From positions 1 through 64,000 of the forward strand of contig CAVWUA010000009.1 of NCBI GenBank assembly GCA_963758025.1: a stretch of DNA of 64,000 nt. The letters are read 5' to 3'. Positions 18,109 to 26,921 of this stretch are shown piece after piece. Below the pieces are notes generated by a model that saw only the letters and a list, made by a program, of their open reading frames with translations, did no database searches and was not told where the DNA came from. Position numbers and translations under genes: made by a program. Source of the DNA: CAVWUA01 sp963758025 (GTDB taxonomy: Bacteria; Planctomycetota; Planctomycetia; Isosphaerales; Isosphaeraceae). Within the stretch, counting starts at the first letter, position 1. Each line of letters starts with the position of its first letter.

Positions 18109-19959
18109 ATGGTCGGTTCCGAAACGTGCCTCGGTTGGGATCTCGGGAAAGGCTGCCTCACGTCGCTCCTGATCCTGATCTCCCTGGCCAGCGGCGAGGT
18201 CAGGGAGGCGGTCGGATCGCCACCGCCGGATTCCGCGACCTCCTGGCGCGTGGGAGACGCGGTTCCGATCGCGGTCGCGCAGGGGAAAGCGACCTGGGAA
18301 ATTCCCACGGCCGGCCCCTCGTCGAAGTCGCTGGTGATCGTTTCGGCCCTATCTCCCTCTCCGGGACCGTATTCCATCCGCATGACGGCGCGGGCCGCCT
18401 CGGAGGCGCGACCCCCTCGGCTCGCGGACGACGGACCGCGACGCGCGCCGATCCATCATCCCCTGGAAGTTCGTCCCGAACCGCCGAGCCCGGCCCACCG
18501 GCCCGCCGCGACGCGAACGTTTCATCTGATGGTCCGCGACGGCGATCCGGCGAGCGCGCGCAATTACCTGGCGGTCGAAGGAACCTTGCGGGCGTTCGGG
18601 CCTCGCGTTCAGGTCTATGTGGATTCGCGGGACGTTCCGATCGTCAAGACGGAGGTACTCCGGGACCTGCTGGGTACGTTCGAGCATCACGTTTACCCGA
18701 CCGCGGCCCAACGCTGGGGCCAGGCGCGGGATGTCGATGGCGACGGCCGGTTCACGATCCTGCTCAGCGGCTGGCTGGGTCGGCTCGGCGGCGGACGGCT
18801 CGCCGTCGATGGGTTTGTTCGTGGGGCCGATTTCGACGTCACGCTGGCCCCGCCGTTCGGAAACCGTTGCGACATGATGTACCTCAGCGCCTCGCTGGCG
18901 AAGGGCCCGCACCTGCGCACCGTCGTGGCGCACGAGTACACCCACGCGGTCACGTTCAGTCGGAAGGTTCTGGACGCGAACGCCGATCCGCGCCTCGCCA
19001 CCGAGGAGGAGGGCTGGCTCGACGAGGCCATCGCCCACATGGCCGAGGATGTTCATAAGTTCTCCCGATCGAACCTGGATTACCGGATCAGCGCCTATCT
19101 GTCACAACCGGAAGCGTATCGGCTCGTCGTGCCGGATTATTACGCCGCGGACCTGTTCCGGAGCCACGGCAACCGGGGCAGCACGTATCTGTTCCTCCAC
19201 TGGTGCGTGACGCGCTTCGGCCCGGAACTGCTCGGCGACCTGATCCGGTCGGATTCCCGGGGTATCGCCAACCTCGAAGCCTCGACCGGCGTTCCGTTCG
19301 CGTCGCTGTACCGGCAGTGGTCCACCGCGCTCTATCTTGACGCGATTCCGGACGCGACGGACAACGACGGATGGGTCCTCACCGGGCCTCGGCCGACGTT
19401 CCTCCGGCCGGGAGGCCCGGACGATACGTGGCTGGCCGGAGGAACGAGTACGCATTACGCGGTGGTCGAGGGATCATCGACCGGCGCGGTGCGGATCGAC
19501 GTCTGCGGGCCACCCGATGCCCGATTGCAGGTCACGGCGGTCGCCTTGCCGCCCGACCTGCCCCGGCTGGAACTGTCAGTCCACGTCTTGCCGGAGCACC
19601 AGGGCGAAACGCGCATTCGCGCACTGGTCCGCGAGCGCGACGGTCAGCCGGTTCACCTCCAGACGCTGGCCTGGGAGCCCCTCGTTCCGGCCGCCAACCC
19701 GCACGCGAGCGGTTTCCGCCACGCGGACCTGGACGCGAAGGGGGTCATTGACGCGTTCGGCAACGACCGGCTCGAGGCTCACGGTCAACTGGCCTCGCGT
19801 CCGCTGTCACTCGCCGGCGCACGTCCCGAGGATGGTCCGCTCGTGTTCAAGCTCGTCGGGACGGACGCGCAAGGGCGCCGGATCGTGGCCTGGGCCGATC
19901 TGCCTCCGGATTCCGGCGGAGCCGGCGCCGAGCTGGCCGAGAGCCGTCCGCCAGACTGA
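18109..19959 (+). CDS. Secreted zinc metallopeptidase (HExxH)
   Basis: A 616-residue exported protein. A signal peptide is likely at residues 1-36 (hydrophobic core LTSLLILISLAS). The zinc motif HEYTHAVTFS (HExxH) is followed 23 residues later by EEGWLDEAIAHMAED, which would supply the third ligand. Ahead of it, DVDGDGRFTILLSGWLG resembles a calcium-binding loop. The arrangement recalls M6/M30-like secreted peptidases found in planctomycetes, but I cannot name the exact family. The C-terminal 250 residues look like beta-sandwich domains. GGAGAGG lies seven bases before ATG 18109. Confidence 0.7.
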   Translation: MVGSETCLGWDLGKGCLTSLLILISLASGEVREAVGSPPPDSATSWRVGDAVPIAVAQGKATWEIPTAGPSSKSLVIVSALSPSPGPYSIRMTARAASEARPPRLADDGPRRAPIHHPLEVRPEPPSPAHRPAATRTFHLMVRDGDPASARNYLAVEGTLRAFGPRVQVYVDSRDVPIVKTEVLRDLLGTFEHHVYPTAAQRWGQARDVDGDGRFTILLSGWLGRLGGGRLAVDGFVRGADFDVTLAPPFGNRCDMMYLSASLAKGPHLRTVVAHEYTHAVTFSRKVLDANADPRLATEEEGWLDEAIAHMAEDVHKFSRSNLDYRISAYLSQPEAYRLVVPDYYAADLFRSHGNRGSTYLFLHWCVTRFGPELLGDLIRSDSRGIANLEASTGVPFASLYRQWSTALYLDAIPDATDNDGWVLTGPRPTFLRPGGPDDTWLAGGTSTHYAVVEGSSTGAVRIDVCGPPDARLQVTAVALPPDLPRLELSVHVLPEHQGETRIRALVRERDGQPVHLQTLAWEPLVPAANPHASGFRHADLDAKGVIDAFGNDRLEAHGQLASRPLSLAGARPEDGPLVFKLVGTDAQGRRIVAWADLPPDSGGAGAELAESRPPD

Positions 19960-19996
19960 GAGGGTGGATACGCGATGGCTCGAACAGAGTCACGCA

Positions 19997-21988
19997 TCAG
20001 CCATTGGCCATGAATTCGGAACCCGAGCGCCCGGATTCGCCGGGGACCTCGTGGGAGATGCGCCGGATCATCGCTTCCAGCGCCTGAAAATCCACGGGTT
20101 TGGTCAGGTGGCCGACGAAACCGGCGTCCTTGCTCTGCTGGACGTCGTCCTCGCGCCCGTAGCCGCTCAGGACGATCCCCTTGACGGGGAAGCGGGCCTG
20201 GAGCCGTTGCATGAGTTCCAGCCCGCTGCCATCGGGCAGGCCGATATCACAGATGACCAGGTCGAACGGCCCGACCTCGGCCTTTCGCCAGGCGGCGGCG
20301 ACGCAGTCGGCGGTCGTCACCTGGAAGCCCCGGCGTCGGAGCATCCGGGAGAGCAACGCGGACGTATCCGGATCGTCCTCGACCAGCAGGATCTCGCGGA
20401 TCGGCAGGCTCTCGCCGTCCTGCGACGGGCGCACGGGTCGGGATGGCCGCGATTCGGACGCGGTGGCCGTGGTCAGGATGAGCGTGAAGGTCGATCCTCG
20501 ATCCCTGCCCGCGCTGGAGACCGTCAGTTGTCCGCCGTGCGCCTCGGCGACGGAACGGCTGATGGACAGGCCCAGACCCAGACCTCCGAAGCGGTTCGTG
20601 ACGGTCGCGCCCCCCTGTTCGAACGGGTCGAAGACCTTGGCCAGCATCCCCGACTCGATGCCGATGCCCGTGTCGGAGACCTCGATAACGAGGCATTCCG
20701 CGCCATCCCCGTCTCCCGCCTGGTTCCGCGACCGGATCGTGATCTTGCCCTCGGGCGGGGTGAATTTCACCGCATTCTTGACCAGGTTCCAGAGGACCTG
20801 TTGCAAGCGGGCGGGGTCGGCCTCGACGTGCGTCTCCGAAGCGTCCAGTTCCAGGACCAGCTCCAGGCCGCCATCACGTATATCCTTGCGGCATATTTCG
20901 ATTGTCTGGTGGATCAGGTCGTGGGCATCGATGACCTCCCGATGCAGCGGCAGCTTGCCCTGGGTGATCCGGGTCACGTCGAGCAGGTCGTCGAGCAGCC
21001 GGGCCTCAATCTGGATATTGCGGCGGGTCATCTCCAGCAGGGAGCGGATCGACTCGGGGACCTCCGCCTCATCCAGTATGGTGGACATGGCCAGAAACAC
21101 GGGGGCCAGCGGCGTGCGCAGTTCGTGGCTGAGGACCGCCAGAAAGCGATCCTTGGCCAGGTTGGCGGCCTCGGCCTCGGCGCGGGCGGTCTCGGCCCGG
21201 ATGCGGTCCGCCCGCTCCTCCTCCGCTTGCTTTCGCGCCGTGATATCGCGAACGAACAGCGTGCGGAAGGCCTGCCGGTCCACGACAACCCGCGAGACGG
21301 AGCCTTCCAGGGGAAACATCTCCCCGTTCGCCCGCGCGCCGTCGCATTCCAGCCGCGTGCCCTCGATATGGTCGGCCAGAGCGTGCGCGGTTTCGGGATT
21401 GACCGCTTCACCGCAGGGCCATTCGGGAATGAACCGCTGGATCGGCTGGCCGATGGCCTCCGACGCCTGAATGCCGAAGATCTGCTCGGCCGCCGGGTTA
21501 ATCAGCGTAATCGTCTCCGCGCCGTCGATCGTCAGCACGCCGTCCATCGCGGTCGTGATGATCCCAGCCAGTCGGGCCTCGCTCTCGGCCAGCCGCCGTT
21601 CGGTCCGCACCTGCCCCATGACGCGATCGACGATGGGGGGGAGATCGTCGAGAAAGTCCGGCGTCTTCGGGACGAAATCGCGCAGGCCGGCGCGGATGGC
21701 GCGGATCAGCGTCTCCTCGTCGCTGAGACCCGTCACCAGGATCGCCGGCAGGTCGAAGCCCGTGGCCTTCAGTTCCTCGTAAAACTCCAGGCCGCTGGTG
21801 GACGCCGAAAGTTTCTCGTCCAGGACGATCAGGTCGATGCCATCCTTCCGGACGGCCGCGCGCGCTTCCTCGACGGTGGCCGCGAGGGCGGTGGCGTAGC
21901 CGGCCCGTTCCAGTCGGCGCGCCTCCAGCCGGGCGATTCCCGGATCATCTTCGACGATCAGAACTGTCTCGCGCGCGTCCTCGCTCAC
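19997..21988 (-). CDS. Hybrid histidine kinase (REC-PAS-HisKA-HATPase-REC)
   Basis: A 663-residue soluble signalling protein. The N-terminal receiver (residues 8-120, ETVLIVEDDPGIARLEARRL, phospho-Asp in LIVLDEKL) is followed by a PAS domain (about 135-250), a short coiled coil rich in Ala/Glu, HisKA with VLSHELRTPL (His near 288), HATPase with LWNLVKNAVKF, VSDTGIGI and GGLGLGLSIS, and a C-terminal receiver (ILLVEDDPDTSALL, phospho-Asp in LVICDIGLPDGSG). There are no membrane segments. It is the third gene of a signalling operon; GTG 21988 follows GGAGGG and lies 13 bases after the stop of the response-regulator gene. It probably receives phosphate from the upstream kinase. Confidence 0.9.
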   Translation of the reverse strand: MSEDARETVLIVEDDPGIARLEARRLERAGYATALAATVEEARAAVRKDGIDLIVLDEKLSASTSGLEFYEELKATGFDLPAILVTGLSDEETLIRAIRAGLRDFVPKTPDFLDDLPPIVDRVMGQVRTERRLAESEARLAGIITTAMDGVLTIDGAETITLINPAAEQIFGIQASEAIGQPIQRFIPEWPCGEAVNPETAHALADHIEGTRLECDGARANGEMFPLEGSVSRVVVDRQAFRTLFVRDITARKQAEEERADRIRAETARAEAEAANLAKDRFLAVLSHELRTPLAPVFLAMSTILDEAEVPESIRSLLEMTRRNIQIEARLLDDLLDVTRITQGKLPLHREVIDAHDLIHQTIEICRKDIRDGGLELVLELDASETHVEADPARLQQVLWNLVKNAVKFTPPEGKITIRSRNQAGDGDGAECLVIEVSDTGIGIESGMLAKVFDPFEQGGATVTNRFGGLGLGLSISRSVAEAHGGQLTVSSAGRDRGSTFTLILTTATASESRPSRPVRPSQDGESLPIREILLVEDDPDTSALLSRMLRRRGFQVTTADCVAAAWRKAEVGPFDLVICDIGLPDGSGLELMQRLQARFPVKGIVLSGYGREDDVQQSKDAGFVGHLTKPVDFQALEAMIRRISHEVPGESGRSGSEFMANG

Positions 21989-22001
21989 ACAAGACCCTCC
22001 G

Positions 22002-22460
22002 CTAGATGGCGACCCCTTCGCCACTGTCGCCCGGTAATTTGACGACCTGAAGGAACAGCCCGAGCCGTTTGATTGCTTCGATGAATCCATCATATTCAAC
22101 CGGCTTGGTGACATAGACGTTGCAACCGAGCTTGTAGCAACGCTCGACCTCGCGCGGGTCGTCCGTGGTGGTCAGCATGATGACGGGCAGCCCGGCCGTC
22201 TTCTCGTCCGACTTGAGCTGCCGCAGGACCTCGACACCATCGACCCTTGGCATGTTGATGTCGAGCAGCAGCAGGACCAGGCCCGAGAGCACGCGCTCCT
22301 TGTGGTCGCCTTCGCCCCGAACGTAATCGAGGGCTTCCTGGCCGTCGTGAACCCGGATGATGTCGTTGACGAACCCGGCCCGTTGCAGGTTGCGCTGGAT
22401 GAGGCTCGCATGGCCATCATCGTCTTCGGCCAGGATGAGGGTCAGCGGCTGAGTGCTCAT
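22002..22460 (-). CDS. Single-domain response regulator, Rcp1-like
   Basis: A 152-residue stand-alone receiver with no output domain. The acidic pocket is AEDDDGHASLIQRNL, the phospho-acceptor Asp is near residue 67 in LLLLDINMPRVDG, the Thr switch is MLTTTDD, and the Lys is in VYVTKPVEYD. The CYKLGCNVYVTKP segment is typical of Rcp1-type regulators that pair with phytochrome-like kinases. Its ATG overlaps the stop codon of the upstream kinase (ATGA), so the two are translationally coupled. It presumably shuttles phosphate between the CHASE3 kinase and the hybrid kinase. Confidence 0.92.
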   Translation of the reverse strand: MSTQPLTLILAEDDDGHASLIQRNLQRAGFVNDIIRVHDGQEALDYVRGEGDHKERVLSGLVLLLLDINMPRVDGVEVLRQLKSDEKTAGLPVIMLTTTDDPREVERCYKLGCNVYVTKPVEYDGFIEAIKRLGLFLQVVKLPGDSGEGVAI

Positions 22461-24175
22461 GAGGAAGATTCCTGGTCGCGGGATTCGTTAAGGCTATGAA
22501 CGGTTTCCAGCTCGTCAAGGAGCGGGTCCGCGATTTCCGGGGAGGGCTCGGGTTCCTCGGCGACGGGGGAAGGCAACTGGACGTAGAACGTCGATCCGAC
22601 GTGGACGGTCGATTCGACCCAGACCTTGCCCTCAAGACGCTCGATCATCCGACGAACCAGGGCCAGGCCGATCCCTTCGCCGGATGCCCGATCCTTGTGC
22701 AACCGTTGAAACGCCGTGAAGATCTTCGGCAGGTAGGATTCGTCGATGCCCAATCCATTGTCCCGGACGTAGTAGGTTCGCATCGGGTCGGCGGATGGTT
22801 CGTCTCCATCCGTCGATTCCGGGGAAATCGAGCCGATTTCGATCTGTCCGGGCCGATCGGGATCGAGATAATTCAGGGCATTGCCGATCAGGTTGGCGAA
22901 AATCTGTTCCACGGCGGTCGGATCCCCCCAGGCCGTCGGCAGTTCGCCCACCCGGATCTGCGCCTTTCGCTCCTGGATCGTGCCTTTCATGGCATCGATG
23001 ATCCGTTGGACGGTGGCCGTGACATTGACTTCTTGAAGGCTATATTCGACCCGGCCGGCGCGGGACAGTCGGAGCAAGGCGTCGATGATGCCGCTGAGTC
23101 GGCTGACGGCTGACTGGATAAAGTGGATCGACTCTCCCATCTCAACGTCGATCATCCGCTCCCCCTGCTTGCGGAGCGATTCGGGGATGTCGTCCCGATG
23201 GATCAACGTCCGCAGGTCGTCCCCCACGGCGGTCAGTTCCCGGCTGAACCCCTGAAGGTTGACCAGCGGGGAGCGCAGGTCGTGCGAGACGCTGTATACG
23301 AACATCTCGTTTTCCTGACTTTTCTGTTCCAGTTCGCGGTTGACCTCGGCGAGTTCCTCGGCGCGGTGTTCCAGCAGGTCGCGGTAGGCCCGTTCCTTGC
23401 GAGCGGCCCGGTTGAGCGTCTCGGCCATCCGCCGGAAGGCCCGATCGAGCTGGGCCAGCTCGTCGCCTCCGTTCAGAGGGGGGGTCAGCTCTTCGCCTTC
23501 GGCCAGGCGTCGGGCGTTCTCGGTCAAGATGCCCACGCGGTTGGCGATCCCTTTGCCGAAGCCGACGGCCAGGAAGACCGTACTCAGGACCGCCAGGACG
23601 GTCGCCGTGGCCAGCAGCATGTCGAGCTGCCGCCAGGTCCGATCCAGGTCCCGATGGCGCGACTCGTCAATGCGCTCCTCCATCGCCAGGAAGTCCATCA
23701 TCTGCCGACGAATTCGGTCCATCTGCTTCGAACCAGCCTGCTGGTCGAGCAGCGCGATGGCCTCATCCCGCTGACCGTTCCGAACCTTTTGCTCCAGGTT
23801 CGCGAGCCAGGCGATGAAGGCGTCCGCCTCCTCCCGCACGGCCTGGACCATCCGGGCCTGCGCCGGGTGATCCGCGACCAGCGCGCTGAGCGTCTGGAAC
23901 TCGGCCTGCATCCGTCGCGCCGCGTCGCGGTATTCCTCGGCATACGCCGGGTTGTCGGTCAGGATGTAAGCCCGGATGCCGCTGGACGCCTCGACCATGT
24001 TGTCCAGCGGGATGGCCGCTTGCTGGATGATGTCGGAGGAACGGACGAAGGACTTCTGCGCCTCCGCGTTGTCCCAGCGCATCTTGGCGACGAAGGCGAT
24101 AAAGGCCAACTGAAAGAGCAGCGGCACGGCGATCAGGAACAATCCTTTTTTCAGGATCGTGAAATCCGACCCCAT
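22457..24175 (-). CDS. Membrane sensor histidine kinase with CHASE3 domain
   Basis: A 572-residue sensor with TM1 at about residues 11-30, a periplasmic helical CHASE3-like domain (about 31-185, with MVEASSGIRAYILTDNPAYA), TM2 at about 187-206 and HAMP about 207-260. A coiled coil precedes HisKA with YSVSHDLRSPLVNLQGF (His near 298) and HATPase with FANLIGNALNYL, RDNGLGID and EGIGLALVRRMIE. This is the cyanobacterial-phytochrome class of HisKA, which fits the Rcp-type regulator next to it. The signal sensed is not predictable. ATG 24175 is where the first helix begins; no frame breaks occur. Confidence 0.9.
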   Translation of the reverse strand: MGSDFTILKKGLFLIAVPLLFQLAFIAFVAKMRWDNAEAQKSFVRSSDIIQQAAIPLDNMVEASSGIRAYILTDNPAYAEEYRDAARRMQAEFQTLSALVADHPAQARMVQAVREEADAFIAWLANLEQKVRNGQRDEAIALLDQQAGSKQMDRIRRQMMDFLAMEERIDESRHRDLDRTWRQLDMLLATATVLAVLSTVFLAVGFGKGIANRVGILTENARRLAEGEELTPPLNGGDELAQLDRAFRRMAETLNRAARKERAYRDLLEHRAEELAEVNRELEQKSQENEMFVYSVSHDLRSPLVNLQGFSRELTAVGDDLRTLIHRDDIPESLRKQGERMIDVEMGESIHFIQSAVSRLSGIIDALLRLSRAGRVEYSLQEVNVTATVQRIIDAMKGTIQERKAQIRVGELPTAWGDPTAVEQIFANLIGNALNYLDPDRPGQIEIGSISPESTDGDEPSADPMRTYYVRDNGLGIDESYLPKIFTAFQRLHKDRASGEGIGLALVRRMIERLEGKVWVESTVHVGSTFYVQLPSPVAEEPEPSPEIADPLLDELETVHSLNESRDQESSS

Positions 24176-24357
24176 ATTGTGTTTCCCTTCTCTGCCTGAG
24201 GCGGCATCCGCTTTTCTTGGTCCCGGATACCTGTCCCCCACCTGGCATCCGCCGAGCCGGAGTCCGATTTTAACGCAATCGCACGGGAATCACCAGATAC
24301 CGGCGTCGGCATTCATGCACGTGCGTTGCGCTTGTCAGGGGCAGGAGAAACTCGGCG

Positions 24358-24386
24358 TTGACAACCGGGCGGGACTTGACCATAGT
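24358..24386 (+). promoter_or_regulatory. Possible sigma-70-type promoter upstream of the epimerase gene
   Basis: TTGACA at 24358-24363 is followed after 17 bases by CATAGT at 24381-24386 (six of six and four of six matches to the E. coli consensus). It lies about 250 bases upstream of the nucleotide-sugar epimerase gene, in the 457-base gap 24176-24632 that otherwise holds only GC-rich short palindromes. Planctomycete promoter consensus may differ, so this is a weak call. Confidence 0.25.
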
Positions 24387-24632
24387 ATCGCCCCAGCGGG
24401 TCCGAACCCGAAGGACGCGGCCCGGTGGGACCCTCTGGAGAGGGGCCTCTGACCGGACCGATGGGGATTAGTCCCCGGGGGGTCCCGCGACGCATCCCGG
24501 AGTCATGGCCGCAAAGGACGGGGGCCTGGCCTGATCGTTCGACCCGCCTCGTCTTGCGCCTCACCTCCCACACACCAAACGACACGACGTCGCCAGGCGC
24601 GTCACACAAGAGCCACCAAGGATGGGCCAACC

Positions 24633-25562
24633 ATGCGGATTCTCGTCACCGGCGGCGCGGGCTATGTCGGCTCGACCATGGTCCCGATGCTCCTGGAGCA
24701 GGGCCACCGCGTCCGGGTCCTCGACTCTCTGAAGTTCGGCGGGCACGGTCTCTTGCCCTGCTGCCAGAACCGCTTCTTCGAACTGATGAAGGGGGACGTC
24801 TGCGACGACGACGCGGTCGTCAAGGCCCTCGACGGCATCGACGCCGTGATTCACCTGGCCGCCATCGTCGGCTATCCCGCCTGCAAGAAAGAGCCGCAGG
24901 TGGCCCAGGCAACCAACGTCGAGGGCACCCGCACCCTCCTGCGGCACCGCAAGCCCGATCAGAAAGTCCTGTACGCCTCGACCGGCAGCATCTACGGCTC
25001 GGTCCCCGACTACGTCTGCAACGAGAACACTCCGCGCGCGCCGATCACCCTGTACGGCGAGACGAAGGCCGCGGCCGAGCAGATGGTCCTCGAATCGGGC
25101 AACGGCATCGCCTACCGCTTCGCCACCGCCTTCGGCGTCAGCAACCGGATGCGGCTGGACCTGATGCCCAACGACTTCACCTATCAGGCCGTCAAGAACC
25201 GCAACCTGATCGTCTATGAAGGGGGGTTCAAGCGAACCTTCGTTCACGTCCGCGACATGGCCCGCTCGTTCATCTTCGCCCTGGAGCGCTGGGACGACGT
25301 GAAGGACGACGTGTACAACGTCGGCCACGAGACCATGAACTTCACCAAGGAAGACGTCGCCCGCAAGATCCTCGAACACGTGGACTACTACCTCCACTTC
25401 GCCGAGGTCGGCTCCGACGCCGATCAGCGCAACTACGAGGTCAGCTACGAGAAGATCCGCAAGAAGGGCTTCGAGACCACCGTCGATCTCGACCGGGGCA
25501 TCTCGGAACTGGTCCGCGCGGCACGATTGATCGAGTTCCAGAACCCGTTCGCCAACGTCTGA
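24633..25562 (+). CDS. NAD-dependent nucleotide-sugar epimerase/dehydratase (SDR)
   Basis: A 309-residue extended SDR enzyme. The nucleotide-binding motif is ILVTGGAGYVGSTMVPMLLE, VIHLAAIVGYP follows, and the catalytic Ser/Thr and YxxxK are in LYASTGSIYGSVPDY and LYGETKAA. RTFVHVRDMARSFIFAL is the usual late motif. It probably makes a modified nucleotide sugar for exopolysaccharide or lipid glycosylation, but the substrate cannot be read from sequence. It is the first gene of a three-gene sugar cluster with the Fcl-like and glycosyltransferase genes. The frame is intact. Confidence 0.88.
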   Translation: MRILVTGGAGYVGSTMVPMLLEQGHRVRVLDSLKFGGHGLLPCCQNRFFELMKGDVCDDDAVVKALDGIDAVIHLAAIVGYPACKKEPQVAQATNVEGTRTLLRHRKPDQKVLYASTGSIYGSVPDYVCNENTPRAPITLYGETKAAAEQMVLESGNGIAYRFATAFGVSNRMRLDLMPNDFTYQAVKNRNLIVYEGGFKRTFVHVRDMARSFIFALERWDDVKDDVYNVGHETMNFTKEDVARKILEHVDYYLHFAEVGSDADQRNYEVSYEKIRKKGFETTVDLDRGISELVRAARLIEFQNPFANV

Positions 25563-25675
25563 GCAAAGCAGAGCGATCAGCGGCCGTTGGTCCGTGGCCG
25601 AACGCGGGGGTTCCGCCCCCGACGTTCCGAGGCCCGGACCACGGGCCGCCGATCACCCCCTTTGGAGCCTCACCC

Positions 25676-26638
25676 ATGCAGAGCTTCTGGTCCGACAAGC
25701 GGGTCACGGTCACGGGAGGCGCGGGTTTTCTGGGCCAGCACCTGGTGCGGCGGCTGGAAAGCTACGGCGCGAACGTCTTCGTCCCCCGCCAGCGCAACTA
25801 CAACCTGACGTCGCTCGATGCCTGCCTGCGCTGCGTGCTGGAGCACCCTTGCGACGTGCTCTTCCACGCCGCGGCCTATTACGGCGGCATCGGGATCAAC
25901 CAGACCGAGCCGGGCACGCTGTACTACTCGAACCTCGTCATGGGCGCGAACCTGATGGAAGCGGCCCGGCTGGCGAAGGTCGAGAAGGTCGTCAACATCG
26001 GGACGGCGTGCAGCTATCCCGGCTATCTGGAGGGGCATCTCAAGGAGGACGACCTCTGGGCCGGTCCTTGCCACGCGAGCGTGGTGAACTACGGCCTGAC
26101 CAAGAAGATGCTCGCCGTGCAGGGGCTCGCCTACAAGCGGCAGTACGGCCTGAACTCGATTCACCTGATCCTGACGAACCTGTACGGACCGGGCGACTCG
26201 TACAACCCCGACCGCTCCCACGTCGTCGCCGCCCTGGTGCGCAAGTGGGTCGAGGCCGACCTGAACAAGGCGCCGAGCGTCGAGGTCTGGGGCACCGGCA
26301 AGGCGATCCGCGAGTTCATCTATGTCGAAGACTGCGCCGATGCGATCGTCCTGGCCGCCGAGAAGTACGACGACACGGCGATGCCCTTGAACATCGGCAC
26401 GGGCATCGGCACGTCGATCCGCGAGCTGGCCGAGACGGTCCACGAGGTTTCCGGCTACCAGGGGCAGATGACCTGGAACACCGACAAGCCCGACGGCGCC
26501 CCGTTGAAGGTCCTCGACGTGACCCGCATGCGGCAGGCCCTCGACGGCTGGAAGGCCCCAACCGACCTGCGCGGCGGCCTGGCCCGAACCATCGCCTGGT
26601 ACCGGGCGAACAAGGCCGAGGCCGACACCAAGTGGTAA
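25676..26638 (+). CDS. GDP-L-fucose synthase-like epimerase/reductase
   Basis: A 320-residue SDR enzyme close to GDP-L-fucose synthase (WcaG/Fcl), which epimerises and reduces GDP-4-keto-6-deoxymannose. Evidence is VTGGAGFLGQHLVRRLESYG, the HAAAYYGGIGINQTEPGTLY segment in the place of the family's AAxVGGI block, INIGTACSYPG-like VVNIGTACSYPG, and the YxxxK pair NYGLTKKML. PTNLYGPGDSYN-like LTNLYGPGDSYNPDRSHVVA is typical of Fcl. No GDP-mannose dehydratase gene is in the window, so the exact sugar is uncertain. It lies 113 bases after the preceding epimerase. Confidence 0.8.
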   Translation: MQSFWSDKRVTVTGGAGFLGQHLVRRLESYGANVFVPRQRNYNLTSLDACLRCVLEHPCDVLFHAAAYYGGIGINQTEPGTLYYSNLVMGANLMEAARLAKVEKVVNIGTACSYPGYLEGHLKEDDLWAGPCHASVVNYGLTKKMLAVQGLAYKRQYGLNSIHLILTNLYGPGDSYNPDRSHVVAALVRKWVEADLNKAPSVEVWGTGKAIREFIYVEDCADAIVLAAEKYDDTAMPLNIGTGIGTSIRELAETVHEVSGYQGQMTWNTDKPDGAPLKVLDVTRMRQALDGWKAPTDLRGGLARTIAWYRANKAEADTKW

Positions 26639-26694
26639 GACGCCAAGCGGTAATGATCTGGTCAATTCCACGAATGCGAGTCCCGGAATTCGTC

Positions 26695-26741
26695 GGGTGG
26701 GCACCCCCCACCCTCTGAAGATCGGTGGGCGGTGCCCACCC
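26695..26741. repeat. GGGTGGGCAC palindrome, copy 1
   Basis: Inverted repeat with 18-base arms (26695-26712 and 26724-26741, GGGTGGGCACC... / ...GGTGCCCACCC) around an 11-base loop. A near-identical but longer palindrome lies at 42447-42522. It sits 57 bases after the stop of the GDP-fucose-synthase-like gene, where it could act as a transcript terminator or 3'-end stabiliser. Confidence 0.75.
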
Positions 26742-26921
26742 TGTACAAGGCCTGTCGTCCCAGGAAGGGCGACCTCGCAAACCCACCAATCGTCCTGAAC
26801 GACGAAGCCGACCGTGACACGCGGGAAGGAACCAAGGGCCGTGGTTGGGCTGCTGAACGAGTCGCGAAGAGGGTCGCGTTCAGCGCACGCCTTCCGCGAG
26901 ATTTTCGAAGGACTTTCGAAC

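Noticed and set aside
19337..22042. A 901-codon open frame on the + strand
   Set aside because: Antisense shadow of the metallopeptidase end and the hybrid histidine kinase; sequence lacks any domain.
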